Below, piece by piece: positions 39,001-50,700 of a stretch of DNA of 64,000 nt (positions are counted from its first letter, which is position 1; each line of letters starts with the position of its first letter). Under the pieces are notes generated by a model. That model saw only the letters and a program-made list of their open reading frames with translations, did no database searches and was not told the origin of the DNA. Both the position numbers and the translations under genes were made by a program. Source of the stretch: Luteibacter flocculans (GTDB lineage: Bacteria; Pseudomonadota; Gammaproteobacteria; Xanthomonadales; Rhodanobacteraceae); NCBI RefSeq assembly GCF_023612255.1, contig NZ_CP063231.1:2896001-2960000 (forward strand). Reading direction: 5' to 3'.

Positions 39001-39414
39001 CGCCAAAGCGTCATCGAAGCCGCTCGCCTGCGACTGCGCCCCATCTTGATGACGTCGCTGGCCTTCATCCTCGGCGTGTTCCCGCTGGCGATCTCCACGG
39101 GCGCGGGTGCCAACTCCCGTCATGCGATCGGTACCGGCGTGATCGGCGGCATGCTGTTCGCGACGTTCCTCGGTCTGCTATTGATTCCGGTGTTCTACGT
39201 CAGCGTTCGCCGCATGCTGGGCGACAAGCTGGACGAGGTGTCGCACAAGCTGCCGCACCACGGCCCGGATGGCGATGATCACGGTCCGGACGGTGGCAGC
39301 CATGGACCGCAGGGTGGCGGAAATCCGTCGACCAACGTCGGCCCGCATGCACCGAATGTGGGCGATGTAAGAGCCTTCGATTCGGACCCTCGACGGGGTA
39401 CCGAACGACCGTAA
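36085..39414 (+). CDS. RND multidrug efflux pump, inner-membrane subunit (AcrB/MexB-like, HAE1)
   Basis: The 1109-residue transporter drives drug export with the proton gradient. The start MPSFFIDRPIFAWVVAILISL is the AcrB N-terminal helix. The proton-relay helix TM4 shows GMVLAIGIVVDDAIVVIENVER with the paired Asp, and TM10 shows GLAAKNAILIVEFA with the conserved Lys. Two features are unusual: a Ser/Thr-rich insert of about 35 residues in the second periplasmic loop (about 775-810, TLSTASTNSSSTSSTVASAS), and a C-terminal tail of about 55 residues rich in His, Gly, Asp and Pro. A terminator follows. No outer-membrane factor gene is present. Confidence 0.93.
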   Translation: MPSFFIDRPIFAWVVAILISLCGTISLLNMGIESYPNIAPPQVVVTATYPGASADTTEKTVTQVIEQQLTGIDHLLYFSSASSSSGTATVTLTFETGTDPDIAQVQVQNKVSLATPRLPSEVTQQGVVVAKSNPDFLMFIALTSSNPAIDGNRLTDIVSSQVLDQIARIPGVGNTRQLGSEYGMRVWLNPDKLRGYGLSATDLRNALSTQNVQFAAGSIGTDPAVNGQGFSATVSAEGRFTTPKEFSDIILRANNDGTVVRLKDVARVELGPQTYGFNAQWNGTATGSFGVQLLPGANALDVANAVRAKMADLARGFPDGVTWFAPYDTTKFVTISIEEVVHTLVEAIILVFLVMLLFLQNFRATIIPTLVIPVALLGTFLGLSPLGFTINQLTLFGMVLAIGIVVDDAIVVIENVERIMSEEGLSPKEATRKAMGQITGAVVAITVVLAAVFVPSALQPGASGIIYKQFALTIAVSMGFSAFLALSFTPALCATILKHTHDEKKNIVYRKFNQVFDWVQHTYSGHIGGAVRRAPVWMVVFVLIAVLCGFLFTRLPTSFVPDEDQGYALAIVQLPPGSSIARTEKVMEQQRAILLKDPAVDGVFQISGFSFVGQGENVGMSFIRLKDWGDRDMTATEFIQQANGKMQAVRDATIFVVNLPTIRGLSQFGGIDMYLQARAGQSRDELTQARNILLGAAAQNKALVGVRPNTLEDAPLLQLHVDRTQAQTMGLSVSDIYTAIQLTLAPVYVNDFSYGGRVKRVMLQADAPYRMGTDAFQHIFTPSTLSTASTNSSSTSSTVASASTAVDSAMIPLSSVVSSKWSLAAPTLNRYNGYSAVEIVGNQAPGYSTGQAMNIVEGIVNDKLPKGFGYDWTGQSYQEILSGNSSTLLLALSVVIVFLCLAALYESWSIPVSVLLVVPLGILGTIVFSMLRGLPNDIYFKIGMITVIGLAAKNAILIVEFAVEQQQGGKTLRQSVIEAARLRLRPILMTSLAFILGVFPLAISTGAGANSRHAIGTGVIGGMLFATFLGLLLIPVFYVSVRRMLGDKLDEVSHKLPHHGPDGDDHGPDGGSHGPQGGGNPSTNVGPHAPNVGDVRAFDSDPRRGTERP

Positions 39415-39420
39415 CGAAGA

Positions 39421-39448
39421 AAACCCGGCGCAAGCCGGGTTTTTTTTG
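39421..39448 (+). terminator. Rho-independent terminator of the efflux operon
   Basis: AAACCCGGC-GCAA-GCCGGGTTT is a perfect stem with a tetraloop, followed by a run of T residues. It begins six bases after the pump stop codon. Confidence 0.9.
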
Positions 39449-39460
39449 GGGTTGGTCTGG

Positions 39461-40190
39461 CGATGGGAGCTTGCTGGTGGGAGCCAGCCTGCTGGCGATA
39501 GTAGCTGGCCTCGCAGCTACACCGCTTCGTTGGCTTATCGCCACCAGGGTGGCTCCCACCGGTCTGCGCTTCGGCTGCACCGCTGCTACGGTGAGAACTT
39601 GCTGGCGGTGGGGAACTTGCCTCGCTGCTACGCCGCTTCGTTGGCTTATCGCCACCAGGGTGGCTCCCACCGGTCTGCGCTTCGGCTGCACCGCTGCTAC
39701 GGTGAGAACTTGCTGGTGGGAGCCAGCCTGCTGGCGGTGGGGAACTTGCCTCGCTGCTACGCCGCTTCGTTGGCTTATCGCCACCAGGGTGGCTCCCACC
39801 GGTCTGCGCTTCGGCTGCACCGCTGCTACGGTGAGAACTTGCTGGTGGGAGCCAGCCTGCTGGCGATGGGGAACTTGCCTCGCTGCTACACCGCTTCGTT
39901 GGCTTATCGCCATCAGGGTGGCGCCCATCGGTCTGCGCTTCGGCTGCACCGCTGCTACGGTGAGAACTTGCTGGTGGGAGCCAGCCTGCTGGCGATAGTA
40001 GCTGGCCTCGCAGCTATACCGCTTCGTTGGCTTATCGCCACCAGGGTGGCTCCCACCGGTCTGCGCTTCGGCTGCAACGCTGCTACGGTGAGAACTTGCG
40101 GGTGGGAGCCAGCCTGCTGGCGATGGGGAACTTGCCTCGCTGCTACACCGCTTCGTTGGCTGATCGCCACCAGGGTGGCTCCCACCGGCG
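39461..40190. repeat. Tandem array of REP pairs, about six units of mainly 129 bp
   Basis: Each unit contains a direct palindrome (GTGGGAGCCAGCCTGCTGGC), a linker CGCTGCTAC...CGCTTCGTTGGC, an inverted palindrome (GCCACCAGGGTGGCTCCCAC), and the spacer GGTCTGCGCTTCGGCTGCA. The spacer recurs at 39561, 39672, 39801, 39930 and 40059. The intervals are 111, 129, 129 and 129; the short one lacks 18 bases covering one palindrome arm. Because 129 and 18 are multiples of three, long spurious open frames run through the array in several frames. The copies differ at few positions, so expansion looks recent. Confidence 0.88.
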
Positions 40191-40230
40191 TCCTTGGCTT
40201 TTCGACACCAGGGGTGGCTACCGCCGAGCC

Positions 40231-40644
40231 TTACGCAGACCCGATCGATGCTGCGACGTCGAGCGACGCATGGTGGACGGCTTCGATGTTGTGGCCGTCC
40301 GGATCGAGGACGAAGGCACCGTAGTAGCCGGCGTGATAGTGGGAGCGCGGGCCGGGCGGGCCGTTGTCGCGTCCACCGGCGGCGAGTGCCGCCTCGTGGA
40401 ACTCGCGTACGAGCTTCTGCGTTTCCACGCGGAAGGCGACGTGGACGGGCGGCTGGTTAGGCTGGCCCTCGGTGATCCAGAAATCGGGTTTGCCGTGCTC
40501 GCCGAAGCCGGCGACATTCGTGCGACCCGTTACCGAGGCGGGGAGAATCACGAGGAGTTCGTATCCGATCGCCGCGAGCGCCGCCTGGTAGAACTGCCTG
40601 CTGCGTTCGAAGTCGCTGACGATGACGCCGGTGTGGTCGATCAT
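40231..40644 (-). CDS. VOC family (glyoxalase/bleomycin-resistance-like) protein
   Basis: The 137-residue protein is a single vicinal-oxygen-chelate domain: MIDHTGVIVSDFERSRQFYQAALAAIGYE at the N-terminus, VHVAFRVETQKLVREFHEAALAAGG in the middle, and GYYGAFVLDPDGHNIEAVHH at the C-terminus. These supply the usual metal-ligand positions (His, His and Glu). The reaction is unknown. The Met at 40644 begins the VOC fold precisely; the upstream extension to 40722 is not conserved-looking. Confidence 0.86.
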   Translation of the reverse strand: MIDHTGVIVSDFERSRQFYQAALAAIGYELLVILPASVTGRTNVAGFGEHGKPDFWITEGQPNQPPVHVAFRVETQKLVREFHEAALAAGGRDNGPPGPRSHYHAGYYGAFVLDPDGHNIEAVHHASLDVAASIGSA

Positions 40645-40774
40645 GAAAGTCCCCAGGAGAGATGGCCTGGAGAGCTTAACGCATTCGACGAGGGGCCCTG
40701 TCGGCACGGTGGCGCGCGGCATATCCGTACGAGCGATCGCATCGGCAGGTGCCGATGCGACCGCGATGGCTTAC

Positions 40775-41935
<1,161 letters not shown>

Positions 41936-42082
41936 GGGGTGTTCCTCACGCCGACCTGTAGGCGGCAGTCTTGGGGTGGAGACGAGCCCGACATTCTAAC
42001 GGTCGTTCGAGCGCTTGCCGCCCTGCACTGCAACATGCGCCCTTGACGCCCGGCCATGTCGGCCGCATCCTACGTATCTCTG

Positions 42083-42092
42083 TATCGCGATA
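42083..42092. promoter_or_regulatory. Palindrome TATCGCGATA, candidate ArsR-type operator
   Basis: A perfect 10-bp palindrome lies 12 bp before the ArsR-methyltransferase start, overlapping the likely leader or promoter. The site is a candidate for autoregulation by the downstream ArsR-type regulator. This is inference from position and symmetry only. Confidence 0.4.
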
Positions 42093-42104
42093 TAAGGATG
42101 TTGG

Positions 42105-43031
42105 ATGGATCTGTCGACGGCATCCACGGCCCTCCGGCTCCTTGCCGATCCCACCCGCGTCCGCCTCCTCGCCCTGCTGGACCGCGAGGAACTCACCGTG
42201 GCCGAACTGGCGGCAGTGCTGCACCTGGCCCAGCCGCGCGTGTCCACGCACCTTGCGAAACTCAAGGAAGCCGCGCTCGTGCGCGATCGCCGCGCAGGCG
42301 TGTCGGCCTATTATCGGGCCAACGCCGAGGCCGATCCCACCCTGGCGGCCCTGGTCGCCTCCTTGCGCGACACCTTGAGCGACGCCCTGCTCCGCGAGGA
42401 TGCCGAACGCCTGCCTGCGGTGCTCGCCCAGCGCGCCCGCGCCGAGGGTTGGGCCGATACCGTCGCCGGCGACATGGAACGCCACTATTCGCCGGGACGC
42501 ACCTGGGAAACCCTCGCACGCTCCCTTCTGCAGTTGCTTGCCACTGGCGACGTGCTGGACATCGCCTCGGGCGACGGCGTGACCGCGGAGCTGCTGGCGC
42601 CGCACGCGCATTCGATCGTCTGCGTGGACAGCTCCGAGCGTGTCGTCGAGGCCGCGCGCCAGCGGCTGTCCAGCTTCGCCAATGTGGACGTGCGCACGGG
42701 CGACATGCATGCGCTGGATCTCGGTGGGCGCCAGTTCGACCTGGTGCTGCTGTTGCACGCCCTCACCTACTCCGATCGGCCGCAGGCCGTGTTCGACGAG
42801 GTGAGCAAGGTCTTGAAGCCGGGTGGCCGCTTGCTCGTATCCACCCTGGGCGAACACGATCATCGCGCCGTCGTCGAGCCGTTCGATCACCGCAACCTCG
42901 GTTTTACCTGCGACGGCTTGACCGCCATGGCGCGGCAGGCCGGGTTCGAGGTGGTCAGTTGCGAACGCCTGAGCCGCGAGCGCCGCGCGCCGCACTTCGA
43001 AGTCATCAGCCTTCTTGCACGCAGGCCCTGA
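42105..43031 (+). CDS. ArsR-type regulator fused to a SAM-dependent methyltransferase
   Basis: The 308-residue protein has a winged helix at 1-90 ([56 protein letters not shown]) and a class I methyltransferase at about 140-300 ([78 protein letters not shown]). There are no obvious Cys metal sites. It ends 13 bp before the split metH genes, an arrangement known in Xanthomonadales. It may sense S-adenosylmethionine or its product to control methionine synthesis; that is inference. Confidence 0.85.
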   Translation: MDLSTASTALRLLADPTRVRLLALLDREELTVAELAAVLHLAQPRVSTHLAKLKEAALVRDRRAGVSAYYRANAEADPTLAALVASLRDTLSDALLREDAERLPAVLAQRARAEGWADTVAGDMERHYSPGRTWETLARSLLQLLATGDVLDIASGDGVTAELLAPHAHSIVCVDSSERVVEAARQRLSSFANVDVRTGDMHALDLGGRQFDLVLLLHALTYSDRPQAVFDEVSKVLKPGGRLLVSTLGEHDHRAVVEPFDHRNLGFTCDGLTAMARQAGFEVVSCERLSRERRAPHFEVISLLARRP

Positions 43032-43044
43032 GGGAGCACGACCC

Positions 43045-44123
43045 ATGAGCCAACTACCGTGGCTGCATCCCGAACGCGTCGCCCTCATCCAGAAGGGGCT
43101 GGCGGAACGCATCATGATTCTCGACGGCGGCATGGGCACCATGCTGCAAGGCCATCGGCTGGACGAGTCCGGCTACCGCGGCGAGCGCTTCGCGCAGGGG
43201 CGCGACGGGCTGCACGAGCACACTCACGACCACCCGGGCGAGTGCGACCTCAAGGGCAATAACGACCTGTTGCTGCTGACCCAGCCGGACATCATCCGCG
43301 GCGTGCATGACGCCTACCTGGAAGCCGGTGCGGACTTCATCGAGACGAACACATTCAACGCGACGCGCGTGAGCCAGGCCGATTACCACCTCGAACATCT
43401 GGTGCCGGAACTCAACCGCGAAGGTGCGCGCATCGCTCGCGAGGCCTGCGATGCCATGACGGCGCGCACACCTGAGAAGCCGCGCTTCGTGATCGGCGTG
43501 CTCGGGCCCACGAGCCGTACCGCGTCGATCTCTCCCGACGTGAACGACCCCGGCTTCCGTAACGTGTCGTTCGAAGAACTGAAGCAAAACTACATGGAGT
43601 CCGCCCGCGCGCTGATTGAAGGCGGTGCGGACACGATCATGGTGGAGACGATCTTCGACACCTTGAACGCGAAGGCAGCCTTGTTTGCCTTGAGCGAGCT
43701 GTTCCATCAGCTTGGCGCGCGAGTACCCGTGATGATCTCGGGCACCATCACTGACCGTTCCGGACGCACGCTGTCGGGGCAGACGGCGGAAGCGTTCTTC
43801 TATTCGGTCGAGCACATCCAGCCGTTGTCGGTCGGTCTCAATTGCGCGCTCGGTGCGGAAGACCTGCGTCCGCATGTGCAGATGCTTGCCCGCATCGCCG
43901 GCAGCGCCATCAGCACGCATCCCAACGCCGGGCTGCCGAATGCCTTCGGCGAGTACGACGAGACACCCGAGAGCATGGCCGAGACGATCCGCAGCTTCGC
44001 CGCGGATGGCCTCATCAACATCGTAGGCGGTTGCTGCGGCACCACGCCCGCGCACATCGCAGCGATCGCCGCCGCCGTGGCGCCCTACCCGCCTCGCATT
44101 GCCAAGGACGCCGCGCAAGCCGC

Positions 44124-44127
<4 letters not shown>
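43045..44127 (+). CDS. metH: Cobalamin-dependent methionine synthase, homocysteine-binding module
   Basis: This 360-residue protein corresponds to the first of the four MetH modules. It opens with [29 protein letters not shown] and has [14 protein letters not shown] and [19 protein letters not shown]. The zinc-binding cysteines are Cys267 ([12 protein letters not shown]) and the pair at 330-331 ([12 protein letters not shown]). It would bind homocysteine for methylation by the cobalamin module encoded in the next gene. The stop overlaps the next start as ATGA, so the two halves are coupled. This is a natural split, not a frameshift. Confidence 0.93.
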
Positions 44128-46817
<2,690 letters not shown>

Positions 46818-46839
46818 CTCGCCGCTGTTGAAGCTACTC

Positions 46840-46985
46840 GTTGTAGGAGCCGCTACAGCGGTGAGGGAAAGCTTGCGGGTGGGACTACTACTTGCCGGTG
46901 GGAGCCAGCCTGCTGGCGATCGGGACTTGCCTTGCCGCTACACCGCTTCGTTGGCTTATCGCCAGCAGGCTGGCTCCCACCTTCG
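46840..46985. repeat. REP-type palindrome cluster
   Basis: The 198-bp gap between convergent genes contains GTAGGAGCCGCTACAGCGG, GTGGGAGCCAGCCTGCTGGCGAT and the inverted partner ATCGCCAGCAGGCTGGCTCCCAC, joined by the usual CGCTACACCGCTTCGTTGGC linker. The last two form a long potential hairpin. Confidence 0.82.
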
Positions 46986-47015
46986 CTTCGTAGACTTCCT
47001 ACAACGAGCGCGCGG

Positions 47016-47345
47016 TCAGTCTTCGGCGCCGCCCGGTCGCACCGTCTCCTGCTTGTCCCGGTGCTTGAGGTGAGCGAAGACGTTGTAGAACGACACCAGC
47101 ATCGGGAACGCCGTCTGGATGATGCCCACCGAATCGTTCTTGCCCCAGATGAAATAGGCCAGGGTCAGCACGCTGCCGCTGACCGACAGATACCAGAACG
47201 ACATGGGCACGGTGACCTTCTTGTTCTTCTTCGTCGCATAGAACTGGACGAACCAGCGCGCGGTGAAGAGCAAGGTGCCGAGAAGACCAATGATCTTCCA
47301 GGGCGTGAGCGTCAGCAGGTGGAGATCGGCAAGGGCGTCGTGCAT
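47016..47345 (-). CDS. Lipid A biosynthesis N-terminal (LABN) domain membrane protein
   Basis: The 109-residue protein has three transmembrane helices in a single LABN domain: WKIIGLLGTLLFTARWFVQFYATKKNKKVTVPMSFWYLSVSGSVLTLAYFIWGKNDSVGII. The RWFVQF...SxxPxxFWYLS core is diagnostic of pfam07578. This domain occurs alone beside lipid A or glycosyltransferase genes and is distantly like PQ-loop proteins; its role is unclear. The basic KKNKK loop and acidic C-terminal tail face the cytoplasm. A strong candidate terminator lies upstream, separating it from the tRNA. Confidence 0.8.
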   Translation of the reverse strand: MHDALADLHLLTLTPWKIIGLLGTLLFTARWFVQFYATKKNKKVTVPMSFWYLSVSGSVLTLAYFIWGKNDSVGIIQTAFPMLVSFYNVFAHLKHRDKQETVRPGGAED

Positions 47346-47460
47346 GGCGGTGTCCGGGCGTGCGTTCCACCCATTCTAAGCGGCGGTCATGGCTGAAGAG
47401 CGTAGCGCCCCGCACAACGGCAAGGCTCCAAGCCGGCCGCCACTCGCTGAGCGCACCAAT

Positions 47461-47490
47461 AAAAAGCCCGGCACTGGGGCCGGGCTTTTA
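47461..47490. terminator. Bidirectional stem-loop terminator beside the tRNA remnant
   Basis: AAAAAGCCCGGC-ACTGG-GGCCGGGCTTTT forms a strong GC stem flanked by A and T runs. On the minus strand it follows the truncated tRNA-Val copy, just as the second stem follows the intact tRNA. Confidence 0.8.
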
Positions 47491-47497
47491 AATTCGA

Positions 47498-47544
47498 TGG
47501 TGGGCGGTACAAGGATCGAACTTGTGACACCTGCCGTGTGAAGG
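47498..47544 (-). pseudogene. Truncated tRNA-Val(CAC) copy (3' part only)
   Basis: This segment repeats exactly the 3' part of the intact tRNA-Val 130 bp away, from the CCA end through the T-arm to the anticodon loop. Identity covers 51 bp (47494-47544 against 47624-47674) including flanking bases. The 5' half is replaced by unrelated sequence containing a REP-like TCGCTGCTACAC stretch. No complementary acceptor strand is present, so it cannot fold as a tRNA. Confidence 0.8.
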
Positions 47545-47596
47545 TTCGCTGCTACACGAACGCTGTCCCCCGGGCTCACCACTTGAAGCAAAAAAC

Positions 47597-47619
47597 AAAC
47601 CCGGCAGAGCCGGGCTTGT
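47597..47619 (-). terminator. Stem-loop terminator downstream of tRNA-Val
   Basis: AAACCCGGC-AGA-GCCGGGCTT lies 9 bp past the tRNA 3' end on the minus strand, with A/T-rich flanks. It is the likely end of the tRNA transcript. Confidence 0.7.
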
Positions 47620-47627
47620 GACATCGA

Positions 47628-47702
47628 TGGTGGGCGGTACAAGGATCGAACTTGTGACACCTGCCGTGTGAAGGCAGTGCTCTACCGCTGAGCTAACCGC
47701 CC
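47628..47702 (-). tRNA. tRNA-Val (anticodon CAC)
   Basis: The minus strand reads GGGCGGTTAGCTCAGCGGTA at the 5' end and TTCGATCCTTGTACCGCCCA plus an encoded CCA at the 3' end. The acceptor stem pairs perfectly. The anticodon stem CTGCC/GGCAG encloses TTCACAC, giving anticodon CAC for codon GUG. Length is 75 bases. A good promoter lies just upstream. Confidence 0.95.
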
Positions 47703-47714
47703 ATCGAGCGGGGC

Positions 47715-47743
47715 ATGATAACGAGGCGTACCGCCTCGGTCAA
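47715..47743 (-). promoter_or_regulatory. Promoter of tRNA-Val
   Basis: On the minus strand TTGACC and TATCAT are separated by 17 bp and end 12 bp before the tRNA. The spacer is itself a hairpin, GAGGCG-GTA-CGCCTC, which lies 19 bp after the pilY1 stop and could also end or attenuate pilus transcription. Confidence 0.75.
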
Positions 47744-47761
47744 TGCCCCGCCCTGCCCCGA

Positions 47762-50700
47762 TCAGTCGAGAATTTCCCGCCAGTTGGTGCGCTGGAGCAG
47801 CGCCGAATTACCCGGCTGCACCATGTTCGCCGTCTGCGGCGACTGGCCCGTCTGGCCGTACAGCAGCACGAACTTGCCGTTGTTCGGTAGCTGAACCATC
47901 TGCAGGTTCGTGATCGCCGTGTTGGCGGTCAGGAACTTCACGGACTGACCGGTCGACGAGAGCAGGTTGCTCTGTCCCGAATCGTACGCGGCCGAGTAGA
48001 CGGCACCACTCAATGCGCAGGGGTCGGCGGTCGGGATCAACGTACCCCAGTTGATCGAGAAGATGCCGGCCACCGCGTCGGGATCGACCACGATACGCTC
48101 CGTGGCGCCGCCAGTACCCGGCGCGGTTCCCGTCAGGTCGTAGTACCAACCGTAATCGGCATCCTGAATGTTGAGGTTGTCGACCAGGTTGTTCTGACGC
48201 AGGTTGGCGCGGGTGATTGGCGTGCTGATTGGGTTGGGCGATACGCCGGTCCCGTCGCGCAGTGCGTACATCGTCTGCGTCTGGGTATCGGTGAGGTCGC
48301 TGCTGTCGAGGAACTTGCCGGTACCGACGAACACCCAGCGACGCGTGCCGGTGCCGGTCGAGTCGTAGTTCAGTTCGATGCGCGGCGCCGTGGTGATCGG
48401 CTGCGCACCGCCGCTCGGATCGGTCAGCTTGGCGAGGATGACGGGGCTCGGATACGCACCGGTGCCGGAGAGATCGAAGCGCCACACATTGCCCTGCAGA
48501 TCACCCACATAGACCTGCTCGACGGTGTTGTCCGTCACGTCCTTGATGTATGCGGACGGACGCGAGAGTCCGATCGGGCTCGTGGTCGACCCCGTGGTAG
48601 TCGCGATCTTTTCGAGCAAGGTACCGGTCTTGACGTTGATGACGTAGAGATAGCCCTTGCCGTCGGCGTTGTTGTAACCGGAGGTCGCGATGACCACCCA
48701 GCCGTACTTGCGTGTCTTGGCGATCAGCGGACGTGCATAGGTGTAACCCATCGTCGAATCCGTGAATTCCCAGAGCGACTTGGCGGTCGCGATGGTCGAC
48801 TCGATGGTGGTGTCTTTCGTGGTCGTCGGCGCACTGGGCACCGTGGTGATATCGAGGCCATAGAAGCCCTTGCCACCCTTGCCGAGGCCGCCGACAAGCA
48901 CCGTATGCCAGTTATTGGTCGTCGGTTTGGTGCCGGCAGTACCCGCCGTGTTGACCGTCCAGTCGAAATCGACGTCAGCCGCTTGCGGCGTCTGATCGAC
49001 GTAGAAGTGGTGGTCGTAACCGTTCGTGGTCGCCCCCTTCAGGTTCGCCAGCGCGGCGAGACCGTCCACGGCAGGCGTGTTGTTCGGTCCGGCGAAGACG
49101 AGGTTCGGCACGTAGGCCCACAGTTCTGCACCGCCGCCACCCAGCGAGTTGGTGCCACCCGACGAGAAGTCGGCTTCGAACGCATGGACCATGCCGTCGT
49201 TGGCACCGACGTAAACCACTGGCATGCGACTCGACTGTGCGGTGACAAACGCGCTGTAGCCGGGATTGTTGCCGTCGGTATACGACGTGGACAGTGCGCC
49301 CTGCACCAGCGTGGCCTGCGAGTTCACGATGTCGCCAAGCAGGTGCGTGCGGATGTGGAAGCTCGTGCCTTCCTTCGAGCGGTCGCCGCGCAGGAAATCG
49401 AGCAGCGTCGAGTCGCTGGAAAGATTGCTCTGCTGCGTCGCGTTGAGACTTGCCCAGCGGAACGGCTTGCCTGCGCTCCCGACACGCGTAAACACGCGGC
49501 GGATGTCCCGCCAGCCAAGCGTGGAGCTGGTGCTGTCGGCATACGCGCCCAGCGCATCGAGGCGTGTCTGGGCACTCCACGTATTGCTACCCGTGGCGGC
49601 CTGCACGTCCGCGCCGACGGCGGCTGAAGCCACAAAACCGGTGACCTCACCACTCCAGGTGCCGGGGAAATAGGTCACCGTGTAGATCGGAAAGCCTGCG
49701 ACCGGCGAGTTGTAAGGTGCCGCATTTGCCGTCACGTCGGAGAGCACGCGCGTGGGCGACACGCTGGGGCCCGAGGCGCTCAGCGATGCGGTGGTGCTGA
49801 CGTTGGAGAAGATGCTCGCCAGGCCCGCCACGATCAGGTCGGGACGGTTACCGACGAAGTAATTGTCCGGACGAAGATCCTTCTTCGCCACGGTCGACGT
49901 ATTCGTGTGCCAGGTGAGGAACGACGACGGCTTGCCATCGCCCTTGGTATCGGCGAAACCGCCGTACTTGGCCGCGAGCCAGTACTGGTTGGGGCCTGCA
50001 CTACCGTTGCCTGTGTTGTAGATTTCCTGGCCATTCGCCCCCGAGAACACACCCGGCTCCATCACGTCCACCACGTAGGTATCGACGGTCTGTTTGCCCG
50101 TCAGGTCCGAGCGGATGTCATTGGTGTGCGCAAAGTAAGCGAGACCAGCGATGAAGTAGGTCGAGAGCTGCCCACTGTTGACGAAGCTGGTGCCTGCGGC
50201 GTTGCCACCCAGCTTGGCCGCGGAAAACGAGGCCGACGCCGTGCCGTTGTTGCCGTCAGCTTCGATCAGCGGCAGGTTGCCCATGTTCGTGGTGTACTTT
50301 CCGGCGTCCACGCCCTTGACCACCGTTTCGGTGGCCTGCATGGCGCAGTAACCGTTGGTGCCGGACGGGCCTGTCGAACTCGGCACGCGGCGATCGCAGT
50401 GCGTATGCGAGTCGCCGATCACGAGGATCGCGTTCGCTGCGCACTTGTACTGCATGGGGTCGTTCGAGTCGGACGAGTCCGCCTTGGTCCCCTTGAAGGC
50501 GGGGAAGGCCTTGTCGAGGCTGTTAGTGGCGTTGAGCGAACTGCTGTAAGCGGGGTCGAGTGGCGCGCGCATGAAATACGCAAGCGCCGACCAGTAAAGC
50601 TCGCTGATCGTGTCGTAGGTTTCGTAACCGTTCGTACCGAACTTGTTGAGGTAATTGATGACGCCGCTTTGCGAGAACGCGGTGCCGTCCGGTCCGGTCG

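Noticed and set aside
39446-40324. 292-residue repetitive protein with LAYRHQGGSHRSALRLHRCYGENL units
   Set aside because: It is translation of the REP tandem array. The 129-bp period is a multiple of three, so frames stay open in several registers on both strands. There is no start context or codon bias.
41936-42104. SAM or SAH riboswitch before the ArsR-metH operon
   Set aside because: The leader is short and I could not form the conserved stems of either class by eye. The only clear element is the 10-bp palindrome.
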